Assembly: GCF_029543085.1 (NCBI RefSeq)
Contig: NZ_CP119967.1
Location: 62,001-126,000, forward strand
From: Pseudomonas sp. A34-9
Lineage (GTDB): Bacteria; Pseudomonadota; Gammaproteobacteria; Pseudomonadales; Pseudomonadaceae
DNA length: 64,000 nucleotides
Direction: 5' to 3'
The notes under the pieces are model-generated. The model saw only the letters and a program-made list of their open reading frames with translations. It was not told the DNA's origin and searched no databases. Position numbers and translations under genes: made by a program. Shown piece after piece: positions 45,457-54,237 of this stretch. How positions within the stretch are numbered: the first letter of the stretch is position 1; each line of letters opens with the position of its first letter.

Positions 45457-45747
45457 TCAGTGCTGCTCGTCAGGCTTTTTCGCAAGCTTCGGGTTGGGGA
45501 AGAACTGCACGGCCTGGACTTTTTTGTCCGCCGGTGGCTTGAGCGCGCTGGTGTTGACACGCGTGCCCAGTTCTTTCGGTACCGACAGCCCTTGCTCGTT
45601 CAGCGTGTCGGAGTAACCGCAGGCCACACACTCGCGGTGCGGCACGCTGTCCTCGTTCCACATCATCAACTTGTCCGGCTCGCTGCACGCCGGGCAGACC
45701 GCCCCGGCGATAAATCGCTTCTTGGTAATCACAGGCCCCTCGCTCAT
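45457..45747 (-). CDS. yheV: YheV-family zinc-ribbon protein
   Basis: 96 residues. A zinc ribbon is formed by CPACSEP (about 18-21) and CVACGYSD (about 40-43). The rest is a short basic tail. The family's function is not known. Its ATG overlaps the stop of prlC (ATGA), so both come from one message and translation is coupled. The same pair is found in P. aeruginosa (PA0067-PA0068, from memory). Confidence 0.87.
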   Translation of the reverse strand: MSEGPVITKKRFIAGAVCPACSEPDKLMMWNEDSVPHRECVACGYSDTLNEQGLSVPKELGTRVNTSALKPPADKKVQAVQFFPNPKLAKKPDEQH

Positions 45748-47795
45748 GCTGCCGCGTCCTCACTCAGGCCGCTGTGGCGCAACAGTGCGTCAATCGACGG
45801 CTCACGGCCACGGAAGTCGACGAACAGCACCATCGGCGCCTGCGAACCGCCGCGCGCCAGAATCGCTTCGCGGAACGCACGACCGGTTTCTGCGTTAAGC
45901 ACGCCGTCTTCTTCAAACTTCGAGAAGGCATCGGCCGACAGCACTTCCGCCCACTTGTAGCTGTAGTAACCCGCCGCGTAACCGCCGGCAAAGATGTGCG
46001 CGAAGCTGTTCGGGAAGCGGTTGTAGGCCGGCGGACGCATCACCGATACCTCGTCACGCACGCCTTCGAGCACTTGCAGTACGCTGCGACCGTCGCCGTG
46101 AGTGGCGTGCAGTTCGAAGTCGAACAGCGAGAACTCAAGCTGACGGACCATCATCAGGCCGGACTGGAAATTCTTCGCCGCGAGCATTTTTTCCAGCAGG
46201 TCCTGTGGCAGCGGCTCGCCGCTTTCATAGTGACCGGAAATCAGCGCGAGGCCTTCCGGCTCCCAGCACCAGTTTTCCATGAACTGGCTCGGCAGCTCGA
46301 CCGCATCCCATGCCACACCGTTGATGCCGGAAACACCGGCGTGATCAACACGGGTCAGCAGGTGATGCAGGCCATGGCCGAATTCGTGGAACAACGTGGT
46401 CACTTCATCGTGGGTCAGCAGCGCAGGCTTGCCGCTGTCGGCCGGGGTGAAGTTGCACACCAGGTTGGCCACCGGGCTTTGCAGCACGCCGTCGACGGTA
46501 CGACGACGGTCGCGGGCGCCGTCCATCCACGCACCGCCACGTTTGTTGGCGCGGGCATAGAGGTCGAAGAAGAAGCGGCCGACGTGCTGGCCGTTTTCCT
46601 TGATTTCGAACAGGCGAACATCCGGGTGCCAAGTGTCGAAGCCTTTTTGCTCAGCGATTTCGATGCCATACAGACGCTGGACGATGGCGAACAGACCGCC
46701 CAGCACTTTATCGATCGGGAAGTACGCACGCAGGGTTTCCTGAGCAACGCTGTAGCGTTGTTCGCGCAGCTTCTCACCGTAGAAACCGCTGTCCCAGCTT
46801 TGCAGGTCGGCGCAGCCCTGTTCGGCGGCGTAGGCGCGCAGCTGTTGCAGGTCCTGTGCGGCAAACGGCTTGCTGCGCTTGGCCAGATCACGCAGGAAGC
46901 TCAGTACCTGATCGCTGGATTCAGCCATTTTGGTCGCGAGGCTAAGCTCGGAGAAGCTGGCGAAGCCCAACAGTTTGGCCAGCTCCTGACGCAGGTCGAG
47001 GATCTCTTCCATCACCGGGCCGTTGTCGTTCTGGCCGGCGTTCGGGCCTTGATCCGACGCGCGGGTGCAGTAGGCGGCGTAGACTTCTTCACGCAGCGCA
47101 CGGTCTTGCGCGTAGGTCATCACCGCGTAATAGCTCGGGAATTCCAGGGTGATCAGCCAGCCATCGAGGCCTTTGGCCTGTGCGGCGGCAGCCATTTGCG
47201 CCTTGGCCGAGTCGGTAAGGCCGGCGAGGGCGGCTTCGTTGGTGACGTGCTTGGTCCACGCTTGCGTGGCGTCGAGCAGTTGATTGGAGAAGCGGCTGCC
47301 CAGCTCGGACAGTTTGCTCTGCACTTCGGCGTAGCGTTTCTGTTCGGCTTCCGGCAAGTCGATGCCCGACAGGCGGAAGTCACGCAGGGCGTGTTCCAGA
47401 ATAGTCTTTTGCGCCACATCGAAACCGGCGGCTTCCGGGCTGTTGGCCAGTGCTTCATAAGCCTGGAACAGTTCGCGGTTCTGGCCCATCTCGGTGGAGT
47501 AGGCGCTCAGGGCCGGCAGGCACGACTCGTAGGCTTCGCGCAGTTCGGCGCTGTTGCACACGGCATTGAGGTGGCTGACCGGGCTCCAGGCAGCGCCGAG
47601 GCGGTCATTGAGTTCGTCCATCGCCAACACCAGACCGGCCCAGGTTGGATTCTGCACTTGGGTCTTGAGGATTTCGGCAATGGCGGCGCGGTTGTCGGCC
47701 AGGATCGTTTCGATAGCGGGCAGGACGTGTTCGGCACGGATCGTGGAGAACGGTGGCAGGTCGTAGGACTGCAGCAGAGGGTTGTTCACGCTCAC
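45744..47795 (-). CDS. prlC: Oligopeptidase A, PrlC
   Basis: Cytosolic M3 zinc peptidase that degrades signal peptide fragments and other short peptides. 683 residues from the GTG at 47795 (AAGGTG 8 bases upstream), the usual length. A TTG ten codons upstream would also be in frame. The active site is HEFGH (about 470) in LFHEFGHGLHHLL, and the start is NPLLQSYDLPPFSTIRAEHV. Divergent from the gamma-carbonic anhydrase gene by 88 bases. It begins a leftward run prlC-yheV and perhaps the second M3 gene. Confidence 0.95.
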   Translation of the reverse strand: MSVNNPLLQSYDLPPFSTIRAEHVLPAIETILADNRAAIAEILKTQVQNPTWAGLVLAMDELNDRLGAAWSPVSHLNAVCNSAELREAYESCLPALSAYSTEMGQNRELFQAYEALANSPEAAGFDVAQKTILEHALRDFRLSGIDLPEAEQKRYAEVQSKLSELGSRFSNQLLDATQAWTKHVTNEAALAGLTDSAKAQMAAAAQAKGLDGWLITLEFPSYYAVMTYAQDRALREEVYAAYCTRASDQGPNAGQNDNGPVMEEILDLRQELAKLLGFASFSELSLATKMAESSDQVLSFLRDLAKRSKPFAAQDLQQLRAYAAEQGCADLQSWDSGFYGEKLREQRYSVAQETLRAYFPIDKVLGGLFAIVQRLYGIEIAEQKGFDTWHPDVRLFEIKENGQHVGRFFFDLYARANKRGGAWMDGARDRRRTVDGVLQSPVANLVCNFTPADSGKPALLTHDEVTTLFHEFGHGLHHLLTRVDHAGVSGINGVAWDAVELPSQFMENWCWEPEGLALISGHYESGEPLPQDLLEKMLAAKNFQSGLMMVRQLEFSLFDFELHATHGDGRSVLQVLEGVRDEVSVMRPPAYNRFPNSFAHIFAGGYAAGYYSYKWAEVLSADAFSKFEEDGVLNAETGRAFREAILARGGSQAPMVLFVDFRGREPSIDALLRHSGLSEDAAA

Positions 47796-47883
47796 GGTTG
47801 GCACCTTGGCTGGGGAAACATGCAACCATCTTAATTACAATCGGCATTCACCGCAGCTATCGGCGACAGAGAGAGAAATTATC

Positions 47884-48429
47884 GTGTCCGTTCGCAAGTA
47901 CCAGAATCACACCCCAAGCCTTTGCAAAGGCGCGTTTGTCGACGGCTCGGCGGTGGTTATCGGCGACGTCGAAATCGGTGAAGACAGCTCGGTCTGGCCG
48001 CTGACCGTGATCCGTGGCGACATGCACCGCATCCGCATCGGTGCGCGCACCAGTGTCCAGGACGGCTGCGTACTGCACATCACCCACGCCGGCCCGTTCA
48101 ACCCGGACGGCTTCCCGCTGCTGATCGGCGACGACGTGACCATCGCCCATAAAGTCATGCTGCATGGCTGCACCGTCGGCAGCCGTGTATTGATTGGCAT
48201 GGGCAGCATCGTCATGGACGGCGCAGTGGTCGAGGACGATGTGATCATCGGCGCCGGTAGCCTGGTGCCACCGGGCAAGCGTCTGCCAAGCGGTTTCCTT
48301 TATGTCGGCAGCCCGGTGAAACAGGTGCGGGCGCTCACCGACAAGGAAAAGGCCTTCTTCACCTACAGTGCGGCGAACTACGTGAAGCTCAAGGACCTGC
48401 ATTTGGCCGAAGGCTACGACACACTCTGA
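47884..48429 (+). CDS. Gamma-carbonic anhydrase-like hexapeptide protein
   Basis: 181 residues folding into a left-handed beta helix: repeated I/V-G-x hexapeptides such as VVIGDVEIGEDSSVWPLTVIRGD. Possible zinc histidines occur in LHITHAG and AHKVMLHG, as in YrdA/CaiE-type proteins. Catalytic activity of this subgroup is unproven. GTG start with GAGAGA upstream. HAD gene follows 29 bases later on the same strand. Confidence 0.88.
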   Translation: MSVRKYQNHTPSLCKGAFVDGSAVVIGDVEIGEDSSVWPLTVIRGDMHRIRIGARTSVQDGCVLHITHAGPFNPDGFPLLIGDDVTIAHKVMLHGCTVGSRVLIGMGSIVMDGAVVEDDVIIGAGSLVPPGKRLPSGFLYVGSPVKQVRALTDKEKAFFTYSAANYVKLKDLHLAEGYDTL

Positions 48430-48458
48430 ATCGAATTCGCGACTGCTCAGGAATTCCC

Positions 48459-49109
48459 ATGCATTACCAAACCGTATTGTTTGACCTCGATGGCACCCTC
48501 ACCGACCCGCGTGAGGGCATCACCCGCTCCATTCAATTTGCCCTGGCCAAGCTCGGCATCGATGAGCCTGACCTGACCAGACTCGAACACTTCATCGGCC
48601 CGCCGTTGTTGCAGGCATTCATGCAGTTTTACGGTTTCGACGAGGCCAAAGCCTGGGAAGCAGTGAATTTCTATCGTGAGCGCTTCAAGGTCACGGGGTT
48701 GTACGAGAATCATGTGTTCGAAGGCGTCACGCCGTTGCTCGAAACCCTCAGCGGGCAAGGGCGGCAGCTGTATATCGCGACGTCCAAGCCCTGGATATTC
48801 GCCCGCGAGATTGCCCGGCACTTCGACTTCGCCAAACACTTCAAGGTGATCTACGGTAGCGAGCTGGATGGCACGCGGACCAACAAGGTTGAGCTGATTG
48901 CACATCTGATCAAGGAAGAAGGGCTGGATCCGGCGGATACGCTGATGATCGGCGACCGTAAGCATGACCTCATCGGTGCGCGCAGCAATGGTCTGGATGC
49001 GGCGGCGGTCGGTTATGGGTTTGGCAGTTTTGAAGAGTTGAATGCGGAAGCGCCGGCTTATCACTTTGAAACGCTGGACGCGTTGCATCAGGCATTTCTG
49101 CGGCGCTGA
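48459..49109 (+). CDS. HAD-superfamily phosphatase (Gph-like)
   Basis: 216 residues. Motif I is LFDLDGTLTDP (nucleophile Asp), motif II ATSKPW, motif III a Lys in RTNKVELI and motif IV MIGDRKHDL. A helical cap (about 15-85) puts it in subfamily I with phosphoglycolate phosphatase and 5'-nucleotidases. The substrate is open. Probably co-transcribed with the preceding hexapeptide gene. A REP pair follows the stop. Confidence 0.88.
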   Translation: MHYQTVLFDLDGTLTDPREGITRSIQFALAKLGIDEPDLTRLEHFIGPPLLQAFMQFYGFDEAKAWEAVNFYRERFKVTGLYENHVFEGVTPLLETLSGQGRQLYIATSKPWIFAREIARHFDFAKHFKVIYGSELDGTRTNKVELIAHLIKEEGLDPADTLMIGDRKHDLIGARSNGLDAAAVGYGFGSFEELNAEAPAYHFETLDALHQAFLRR

Positions 49110-49120
49110 TCAAATTGCTA

Positions 49121-49183
49121 TCGCGAGCAAGCTCACTCCTACATTTGGAATGCATTCCCCTGTAGGAGTGAGCCTGCTCGCGA
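49121..49183. repeat. REP-type inverted pair, TAGGAGTGAGC family (copy 1)
   Basis: Arms 49121-49143 and 49161-49183, 23 bp with one mismatch (TCGCGAGCAAGCTCACTCCT and on), spacer 17 bases. It separates two convergent genes. It is a variant of the GTGGGAGCGAGC unit. Confidence 0.92.
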
Positions 49184-49202
49184 TGACGCCCTTTCAGCCA
49201 CC

Positions 49203-50285
49203 TCAGACTTGCGGATCTGCCAACGCTTTCAGTGCCGCCTTTCGCTCAGCCACCGGCAACCGACCCAATCTCTCAACCGCCGCATAAAACCTCACCCAAT
49301 CCCCCCCGACCTGCTTGAACAACGCCGCAATCGCCGGTACCCACTGGTCATACAGCCCAAACGGCAGCAACCGCGCGTTGTTCAACGGCGCATTCACCCA
49401 AGCGTCATAACGCTTGTCGCCGGCCCATTGGCTATCGCGCATCACCCGATAATCCCGGCGAAATTGTTCGAATTCTGCTGCTTTGCGTTCGCGCATGTGC
49501 TCAACCGCCAATGGCTGGGTGTAAAGCTTCTCCAGCCGTGCGCGGGTACGTAGCACCAATGCGATGAACTGATCGCGCTGCTGCAGCCGTGAGTCAGTGT
49601 CCGCCGGCAACCCGCGAAACGCCCGCCACTGCCGCGTGCCTTCCTGCTCGACAAACGTGGCGAAGGACTCGTTAAACTCGGTGTCGTCCTTCACATAGAA
49701 GCGTTGATGCGCCAGCTCATGAAAGATCAGCGTGGCCAGGCGCTCATCACCCCAGCCCATCATCGTGTTGATGATCGGGTCATTGAACCAGCCGAGCGTC
49801 GAATAGGCCTCGACGCCGCCAATCGATACATCCATGCCCTGCAATCGCTGGATGGCCGCCTCACCGCGCGCCGCGCCCTGGCTGTAGTAGCCGCGATAGG
49901 CCACACACCCGGCAATCGGGAAGCAATGGTTTTGCGGCGTCAGGGAGAACTCCTGGGTGGCGAACACATTCCACACCACGTACGGGCGATGGATGTCGGC
50001 GTAAAGACGATAGCTCTGGTTATCCGGCAAATGCAGATGCTCGCTGGCGAAGGCGCGGGCCTTCTGCGATTTAGCCAGATGGTTTCGCAGTGTCGCGTCG
50101 CGGCTCGGGTCGTTGATCACCTTTTCCACAGGCTCGCGCGCCCGCAGCAATTGCAACTGGCCGCTGGCCAACTGGCTGTAATAGCTGACGCTGGAACAAC
50201 CGTTGAGCAACAAAAGCATCACACCCGGAAACAAAACCCGAAAAACACGATCAAGTAACCCAAGGCTTGGAAACGGCCTGCTCAA
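49203..50285 (-). CDS. Putative aminopeptidase lipoprotein (PF10023-type)
   Basis: 360 residues. A signal peptide with lipobox LLNGCSS (Cys about 30). The zinc-peptidase motif is HELAHQRFY with a downstream Glu in NESFATFVEQEG. The stretch GGVEAYSTLGWFNDP is typical of the family. Start at 50285 is used; the inner Met at 50219 would leave too short a signal. It is expected to be anchored on the periplasmic side. Substrate unknown. Divergent from the lipoprotein pair. Confidence 0.87.
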   Translation of the reverse strand: MSRPFPSLGLLDRVFRVLFPGVMLLLLNGCSSVSYYSQLASGQLQLLRAREPVEKVINDPSRDATLRNHLAKSQKARAFASEHLHLPDNQSYRLYADIHRPYVVWNVFATQEFSLTPQNHCFPIAGCVAYRGYYSQGAARGEAAIQRLQGMDVSIGGVEAYSTLGWFNDPIINTMMGWGDERLATLIFHELAHQRFYVKDDTEFNESFATFVEQEGTRQWRAFRGLPADTDSRLQQRDQFIALVLRTRARLEKLYTQPLAVEHMRERKAAEFEQFRRDYRVMRDSQWAGDKRYDAWVNAPLNNARLLPFGLYDQWVPAIAALFKQVGGDWVRFYAAVERLGRLPVAERKAALKALADPQV

Positions 50286-50344
50286 AATAAGAAATCCCCC
50301 GGAGAGTCTGCCCGCAAGACTATCCCGCCTAAAGGAGCACCGCT

Positions 50345-50767
50345 ATGCGCATGTTGATGCTGTCAGGAGGCCTGCTGACGCTGGCCGGTTGTGCCGGATT
50401 TGGAATGCCCGATCCTGACCCTTCGCAAGCCTGGATCGATCTCGATGCCCGGCAACAGGACACGGCGCTGCAAGCGCTGCAGGTTGATACGCAGGCGACC
50501 GCCGACAAACGCTATTTTGAAGTGCAGCCCGGCAGCCATGAGTTGAAAGTGCGTTATCAATTCCCGGTGGCGGCGACCAACATCGGTCCCGACGCTGAAC
50601 CGCTGTGGCGCGATTGCCAGTTGAGCGTGAAATTCAAGGATTTCAATGCCGGCCAGCGATACCAGTTACAGGCTGGCAGTATCGGGTTCAGGCCGTGGGC
50701 CAAACTCTATGACGAGCAGCGCAAGGTGGTAGGCCAAGGCACGCCAGCGGGCTGTCAGCGCACCTGA
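50345..50767 (+). CDS. Small lipoprotein (PA0062-like), first of a tandem pair
   Basis: 140 residues with a lipobox LAGCAGF. The body repeats the pattern of the next gene: AWIDLDARQQDT, RYFEVQPGSHELKVRYQFPV and AGQRYQLQAGS. This suggests a beta-sandwich domain that binds or spans something in the envelope. AAAGGAG lies upstream. Function unknown. 40 bases separate it from its paralogue. Confidence 0.8.
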   Translation: MRMLMLSGGLLTLAGCAGFGMPDPDPSQAWIDLDARQQDTALQALQVDTQATADKRYFEVQPGSHELKVRYQFPVAATNIGPDAEPLWRDCQLSVKFKDFNAGQRYQLQAGSIGFRPWAKLYDEQRKVVGQGTPAGCQRT

Positions 50768-50807
50768 TCGGCGCTATGCTGAGTATTCAGATCCGTGGAT
50801 ATTCGTC

Positions 50808-51227
50808 ATGCGCCAGTTGCTGTTGTTGCTCGTTGCCAGTCTTGTGGCCGGTTGTCAGACACCGCTGCCCCCGGTCGATCCGCACATGGCCTGGGTCGAT
50901 TTTTCTACACCGACACCCGGCGGCAAAGTGCTGATGGCCGAGCGCCTCGACAAACAGCGACTGAATGACGGGCGCTACTTTCAGGTCACCCCCGGCAGTC
51001 ACGAATTGCGCGTGCGGTTCGATTTCGAAGTGTTTGGCGGTGGCGGCAGTTTGATGAACGGCCCGGTAGAGCGGCTGTGTTATCTGTACATCCGCTATGA
51101 CCATTTCGAGGCCGGGCAGCGTTATGTGCTGGAGGGGCGCTCGCTGGCGTTCACCCCGAGTGCCCGACTGTACAACGCCAAGCGCGAAATCGTCGCCGAG
51201 GATTACGACTACGACTGCATTATCTGA
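50808..51227 (+). CDS. Small lipoprotein (PA0061-like), second of a tandem pair
   Basis: 139 residues, lipobox VAGCQTP. Shared with the preceding protein: MAWVDFSTPTPG, RYFQVTPGSHELRVRFDFEV and EAGQRYVLEGRS. Clearly an old tandem duplication. Ends 6 bases before the stop of the convergent DUF1161 gene. Function unknown. Confidence 0.8.
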   Translation: MRQLLLLLVASLVAGCQTPLPPVDPHMAWVDFSTPTPGGKVLMAERLDKQRLNDGRYFQVTPGSHELRVRFDFEVFGGGGSLMNGPVERLCYLYIRYDHFEAGQRYVLEGRSLAFTPSARLYNAKREIVAEDYDYDCII

Positions 51228-51233
51228 GGCGAC

Positions 51234-51473
51234 TCAGCTGTCGTTCTTCTGATAGATGATCGCTTTGGTGCCGTTCTCACATGAACCGACCACCATGGCG
51301 ATGTCATGTTTTGCGGCCTCTTCCTTGCTGACGATTTCCAGTGTGTAGGACGGCACGGCTTTGGCCTGAATCTTCACTTCGATTTCTTTTTTCAGTTCTT
51401 CGCAGTCTTTGGGTGCCGCAATGACAGAAGTGGCCAGTGCACTGCAGAGGATCGCCAAGCCAATACGTTTCAT
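51234..51473 (-). CDS. DUF1161 periplasmic protein (copy 1)
   Basis: 79 residues. Signal peptide ends in VIAAP. The domain has two cysteines (KDCEELKKEI and GSCENGTK) that can form a disulfide, and the DUF1161 pattern YTLEIVSKEEA. Related to the 73-residue protein at 53672. Function unknown. Confidence 0.85.
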   Translation of the reverse strand: MKRIGLAILCSALATSVIAAPKDCEELKKEIEVKIQAKAVPSYTLEIVSKEEAAKHDIAMVVGSCENGTKAIIYQKNDS

Positions 51474-51612
51474 GAGTGAAGCTCCCTGAGGCAGCGCGCA
51501 CGGGTGTGCGCTGAAGCTGCTGTCATTGATTCGACCATACTTTTACAGCGAGGGTTCTGACTTCGCTCACAACTTGTGTTTACGGTTTCAGATCTGCAGT
51601 GATTTTCAGATT

Positions 51613-51711
51613 GCTATCGCGAGCAGGCTCACTCCTACAGGGGGTCTCGGCTGTTCACAATTGCTGTGTCCGCTGGAGATCAAATGTAGGAGTGAGCCTG
51701 CTCGCGATAGC
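51613..51711. repeat. REP-type inverted pair, TAGGAGTGAGC family (copy 2)
   Basis: Perfect 27-bp arms, 51613-51639 and 51685-51711 (GCTATCGCGAGCAGGCTCAC to TCCTACA), spacer 45 bases. It lies between the DUF1161 gene and osmC. Confidence 0.93.
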
Positions 51712-51733
51712 GTCAGACGCAGTCAGCGTTGAA

Positions 51734-52165
51734 TCAACTGACCAGCGAAGCCTCAAGCGTAATCTTCGCATTCAGCACTTTCGATACCGGGCATCCTTCC
51801 TTGGCCTTGTTGCTCAGTTCTTCGAACTGCGCCTGGGTCGCCCCCGGGATTTTCGCCTTGAGGATCAGCTTCACCGCGGTGATGGCAAAGCCGCCGTCCA
51901 CCTGATCAAGCGTGACTTCAGCATTGGTATCAATGCTTTCCGCCGTCAGGCCCGCATCGCCGAGAATCATCGAAAACGCCATGGAAAAACAGCCTGCATG
52001 GGCCGCGCCGATCAATTCTTCCGGGTTGGTGCCCTTGCCGCCTTCGAAGCGGGCCTTGAAGCCATAGGGCGCCTCTCTGAGGACACCGGTTTCGGTCGAG
52101 ATCGAGCCGATGCCGGTTTTCAGATCGCCTGCCCAATGTGCGGATGCTTTCTTCACGATAGCCAT
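51734..52165 (-). CDS. osmC: OsmC-family organic hydroperoxide reductase
   Basis: Reduces organic peroxides; induced by osmotic and envelope stress. 143 residues. The two redox cysteines lie in AAHAGCFSMAF (about 60) and EGCPVSKVL (about 125). The ATG at 52165 has a strong GAGGAGG site. A perfect AlgU-type -35 with a good -10 lies 62-89 bases upstream. Osmotically inducible homologue PA0059 is in the AlgU regulon of P. aeruginosa (from memory). Confidence 0.93.
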   Translation of the reverse strand: MAIVKKASAHWAGDLKTGIGSISTETGVLREAPYGFKARFEGGKGTNPEELIGAAHAGCFSMAFSMILGDAGLTAESIDTNAEVTLDQVDGGFAITAVKLILKAKIPGATQAQFEELSNKAKEGCPVSKVLNAKITLEASLVS

Positions 52166-52226
52166 GTCTGCCTCCTCAAGATCAGGCGCGGAAACGCCGC
52201 GCCGTCGTGGTTTTACTTGCAAGGCT

Positions 52227-52254
52227 TCTGAGGATAGACGCCGGAACAAAGTTC
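52227..52254 (-). promoter_or_regulatory. AlgU (sigma-22)-type promoter of osmC
   Basis: Minus strand: -35 GAACTT (52254-52249), a perfect match, 17-base spacer, -10 TCAGA (52231-52227), one mismatch. A start near 52220 gives a leader of about 55 bases with the ribosome binding site at its end. Confidence 0.82.
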
Positions 52255-52406
52255 AGCCCGGCTGAATCGTTGACTTTTTTAGTAGGAAATTTCATCGCTG
52301 CTATTGAAACTCGGGTATATGCCCTCATTGCACAAAACACGCTTATGGATTCGGCAGGTTTTCGTTCGCAAGAAAAACCTGCCTCCTCACTCGGAGACGC
52401 AGGTTT

Positions 52407-53408
52407 ATGAAACAACTGTCCGACGTAAAATTTTCTACCCTCGATCTGGTGCCAGTGCGCGAGAACGGCAGCCCGGCACAATCGCTGCGCAACTCGCTGG
52501 ACTTGGCGCAGCATGTCGAGAAGCTCGGCTACACGCGGTTCTGGGTGGCTGAACACCACAACATGGATGGCATTGCCAGCTCCGCCACCTCGGTGTTACT
52601 CGGTTATCTGGCGGGCGGGACCTCGTCCATTCGCGTCGGCTCCGGCGGGGTGATGCTGCCCAACCATGCGCCGCTGGTCATCGCCGAGCAGTTCGGCACA
52701 CTGGAAAGCCTGTATCCGGGCCGGATCGACCTCGGTTTGGGCCGTGCCCCCGGTTCTGACCAGATGACCGCCCGCGCCTTGCGCCGCGAACGCTCCGGCA
52801 GCGCCGATGACTTCCCCGAAGATGTCGCCGAACTGGTGCGCTTCCTCGGCCCGCGCACTCCGGATCAACGCGTCATCGCGATGCCGGGGACTGGCACCAA
52901 TGTGCCGATCTGGTTGCTCGGTTCCAGTCTGTTCAGTGCGCAATTGGCCGGCGAGCGCGGTTTGCCGTACGCCTTTGCCTCGCATTTCGCGCCGCGGTTC
53001 ATGCACGAGGCGATTCGCGTTTATCGCAATCACTTCAAGCCGTCGGCGGTGCTCGACAAGCCGTATGTGATGCTCGGGGTGCCTTTGGTGGCGGCTGATA
53101 CCGATGAGCAAGCCGATTACCTGGCGACGTCGGTGTACCAGCGCATTCTCGCGTTGATGCGTGGGCAGAGTCTGGTGCAGCGTCCGCCGGTGAAAACCAT
53201 GGACGGCTTGTGGCTGCCTCACGAACGTGAGGCGGTGGGCGATTTCCTCGGTCTGGCGATGGTCGGCAGCCCGCAGAAGATTCGCGCCAAGCTGGAGGTG
53301 CTGGTCGAGCAGACCCAGGCGGATGAGCTGATCTTTACCTGTGATTTGTATGAGCATGCTGATCGGGTGCATTCGTACGAGTTGCTGGCGCAGGTTATGA
53401 AGGGCTGA
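52407..53408 (+). CDS. LLM-class flavin-dependent monooxygenase (luciferase-like)
   Basis: 333 residues, the TIM-barrel of bacterial luciferase-like enzymes. Family marks are the start [62 protein letters not shown] and PIWLLGSS. It needs reduced FMN from a partner; the substrate is not evident. Divergent from osmC by 241 bases. A MITE-like element starts 4 bases after the stop. Confidence 0.9.
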   Translation: MKQLSDVKFSTLDLVPVRENGSPAQSLRNSLDLAQHVEKLGYTRFWVAEHHNMDGIASSATSVLLGYLAGGTSSIRVGSGGVMLPNHAPLVIAEQFGTLESLYPGRIDLGLGRAPGSDQMTARALRRERSGSADDFPEDVAELVRFLGPRTPDQRVIAMPGTGTNVPIWLLGSSLFSAQLAGERGLPYAFASHFAPRFMHEAIRVYRNHFKPSAVLDKPYVMLGVPLVAADTDEQADYLATSVYQRILALMRGQSLVQRPPVKTMDGLWLPHEREAVGDFLGLAMVGSPQKIRAKLEVLVEQTQADELIFTCDLYEHADRVHSYELLAQVMKG

Positions 53409-53412
53409 AAAA

Positions 53413-53590
53413 CCCCTCACCCTAACCCTCTCCCGGAGGGAGAGGGGACTGACCGGGTTGAATGTTCGAGGTACGCCGACCTGAAATATCAAGTCGAACT
53501 CAAGTTTTGAATAGCCCCCGATCTGCCCCCTTTCCCCCTCTACCCCTTGGGGGCGGTCCGACGTTTCGGGAGGGTTGGGATGATGGGGGC
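53413..53590. mobile_element. MITE-like element, about 178 bp (copy 2)
   Basis: Starts CCCCTCACCCTAACCCTCTC and ends in its rough inverse (GGGAGGGTTGGGATGATGGG). Internal parts shared with the element at 24331 include GGAGGGAGAGGGG, CGACCTGAAA and GGGCGGTCCGACGTTTCGGG. The right end is less well preserved. No coding capacity. Confidence 0.8.
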
Positions 53591-53626
53591 GATTTCAAAT
53601 CCACTGAATATCCAAATCCCGGACAC

Positions 53627-53656
53627 AAAAAAGCCGACGCCTTCACGTCGGCTTTT
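53627..53656 (-). terminator. Terminator of the second DUF1161 gene
   Basis: Minus strand: AAAAGCCGACG / CGTCGGCTTTT stem with a six-base loop and T tract, 16 bases past the stop at 53672. Confidence 0.9.
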
Positions 53657-53671
53657 GCATTTCAGGCGCGA

Positions 53672-53893
53672 TCAACCGCGCTTGTAGACGATTTCCTTGG
53701 AGCCAGCTTCGCAGGTGCCAACGACTTTGCCGCCATTAGCGCCCTTGTCGACAATCTCCAGCGAATACCCGGAAACGCCCTTGGCATCCAGCTTCGCCGC
53801 AATCTCGCTTTTCAGCTCTTCACAAGGCTTGCCGGCAGCAAACGCACCACCCGCAAGGCTCAACAAACCTACTGCCAACATCAACTTCTTCAT
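53672..53893 (-). CDS. DUF1161 periplasmic protein (copy 2)
   Basis: 73 residues, signal peptide ending in GAFAAG. Two cysteines (KPCEELKSEI and GTCEAGSK) and the YSLEIVDKG stretch match copy 1 at 51234. The ATG at 53893 is used; GGGAG lies 9 bases ahead. A GTG three codons upstream is too close to that site. Function unknown. A perfect nine-pair hairpin at 53928-53950 lies between it and the dodecin gene. Confidence 0.85.
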   Translation of the reverse strand: MKKLMLAVGLLSLAGGAFAAGKPCEELKSEIAAKLDAKGVSGYSLEIVDKGANGGKVVGTCEAGSKEIVYKRG

Positions 53894-54021
53894 CGGTCGC
53901 ACTCCCTGGTCGGATTAAAAGAGGCGGGCATCAGGTCGTTCACCTGATGCAGCCACCCTGTAGCGCTTTGCCATTCCTATGGCACTCGGCCAGCGCGCAA
54001 GTTCAGAAGACTAGACCAAAC

Positions 54022-54237
54022 TCAGCTGCTGGCAATCTTGAAGCCCACTTTCAGTGTCACCTGAAAGTGCGCTGCCTTGCCGTCCTTGATATGGCCACGG
54101 GTTTCGGTCACTTCAAACCATTCCAGATTGCGAATGGTCTTGTTTGCTTCAGCAATTGCGTTGTTGATGGCGTCTTCGATGCTGGTAGTAGACGAACCGA
54201 CCAGCTCGACTTTCTTGTACGTGTGATGGTCACTCAT
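54022..54237 (-). CDS. Dodecin, flavin-storage protein
   Basis: 71 residues. Forms hollow dodecamers that bind riboflavin or FMN in bacteria. The pattern [22 protein letters not shown] and WFEVTETRG (the Trp stacks on flavin) is diagnostic. The ATG at 54237 has AAGGAGATCGCC upstream. A longer open frame upstream is rejected. Divergent from the DUF883 gene by 157 bases. Confidence 0.92.
   Translation of the reverse strand: MSDHHTYKKVELVGSSTTSIEDAINNAIAEANKTIRNLEWFEVTETRGHIKDGKAAHFQVTLKVGFKIASS

Noticed and set aside
51474..51570. GAACCC-N17-TCGAA upstream of DUF1161 copy 1 as AlgU promoter
   Set aside because: Too many mismatches in both boxes to claim.
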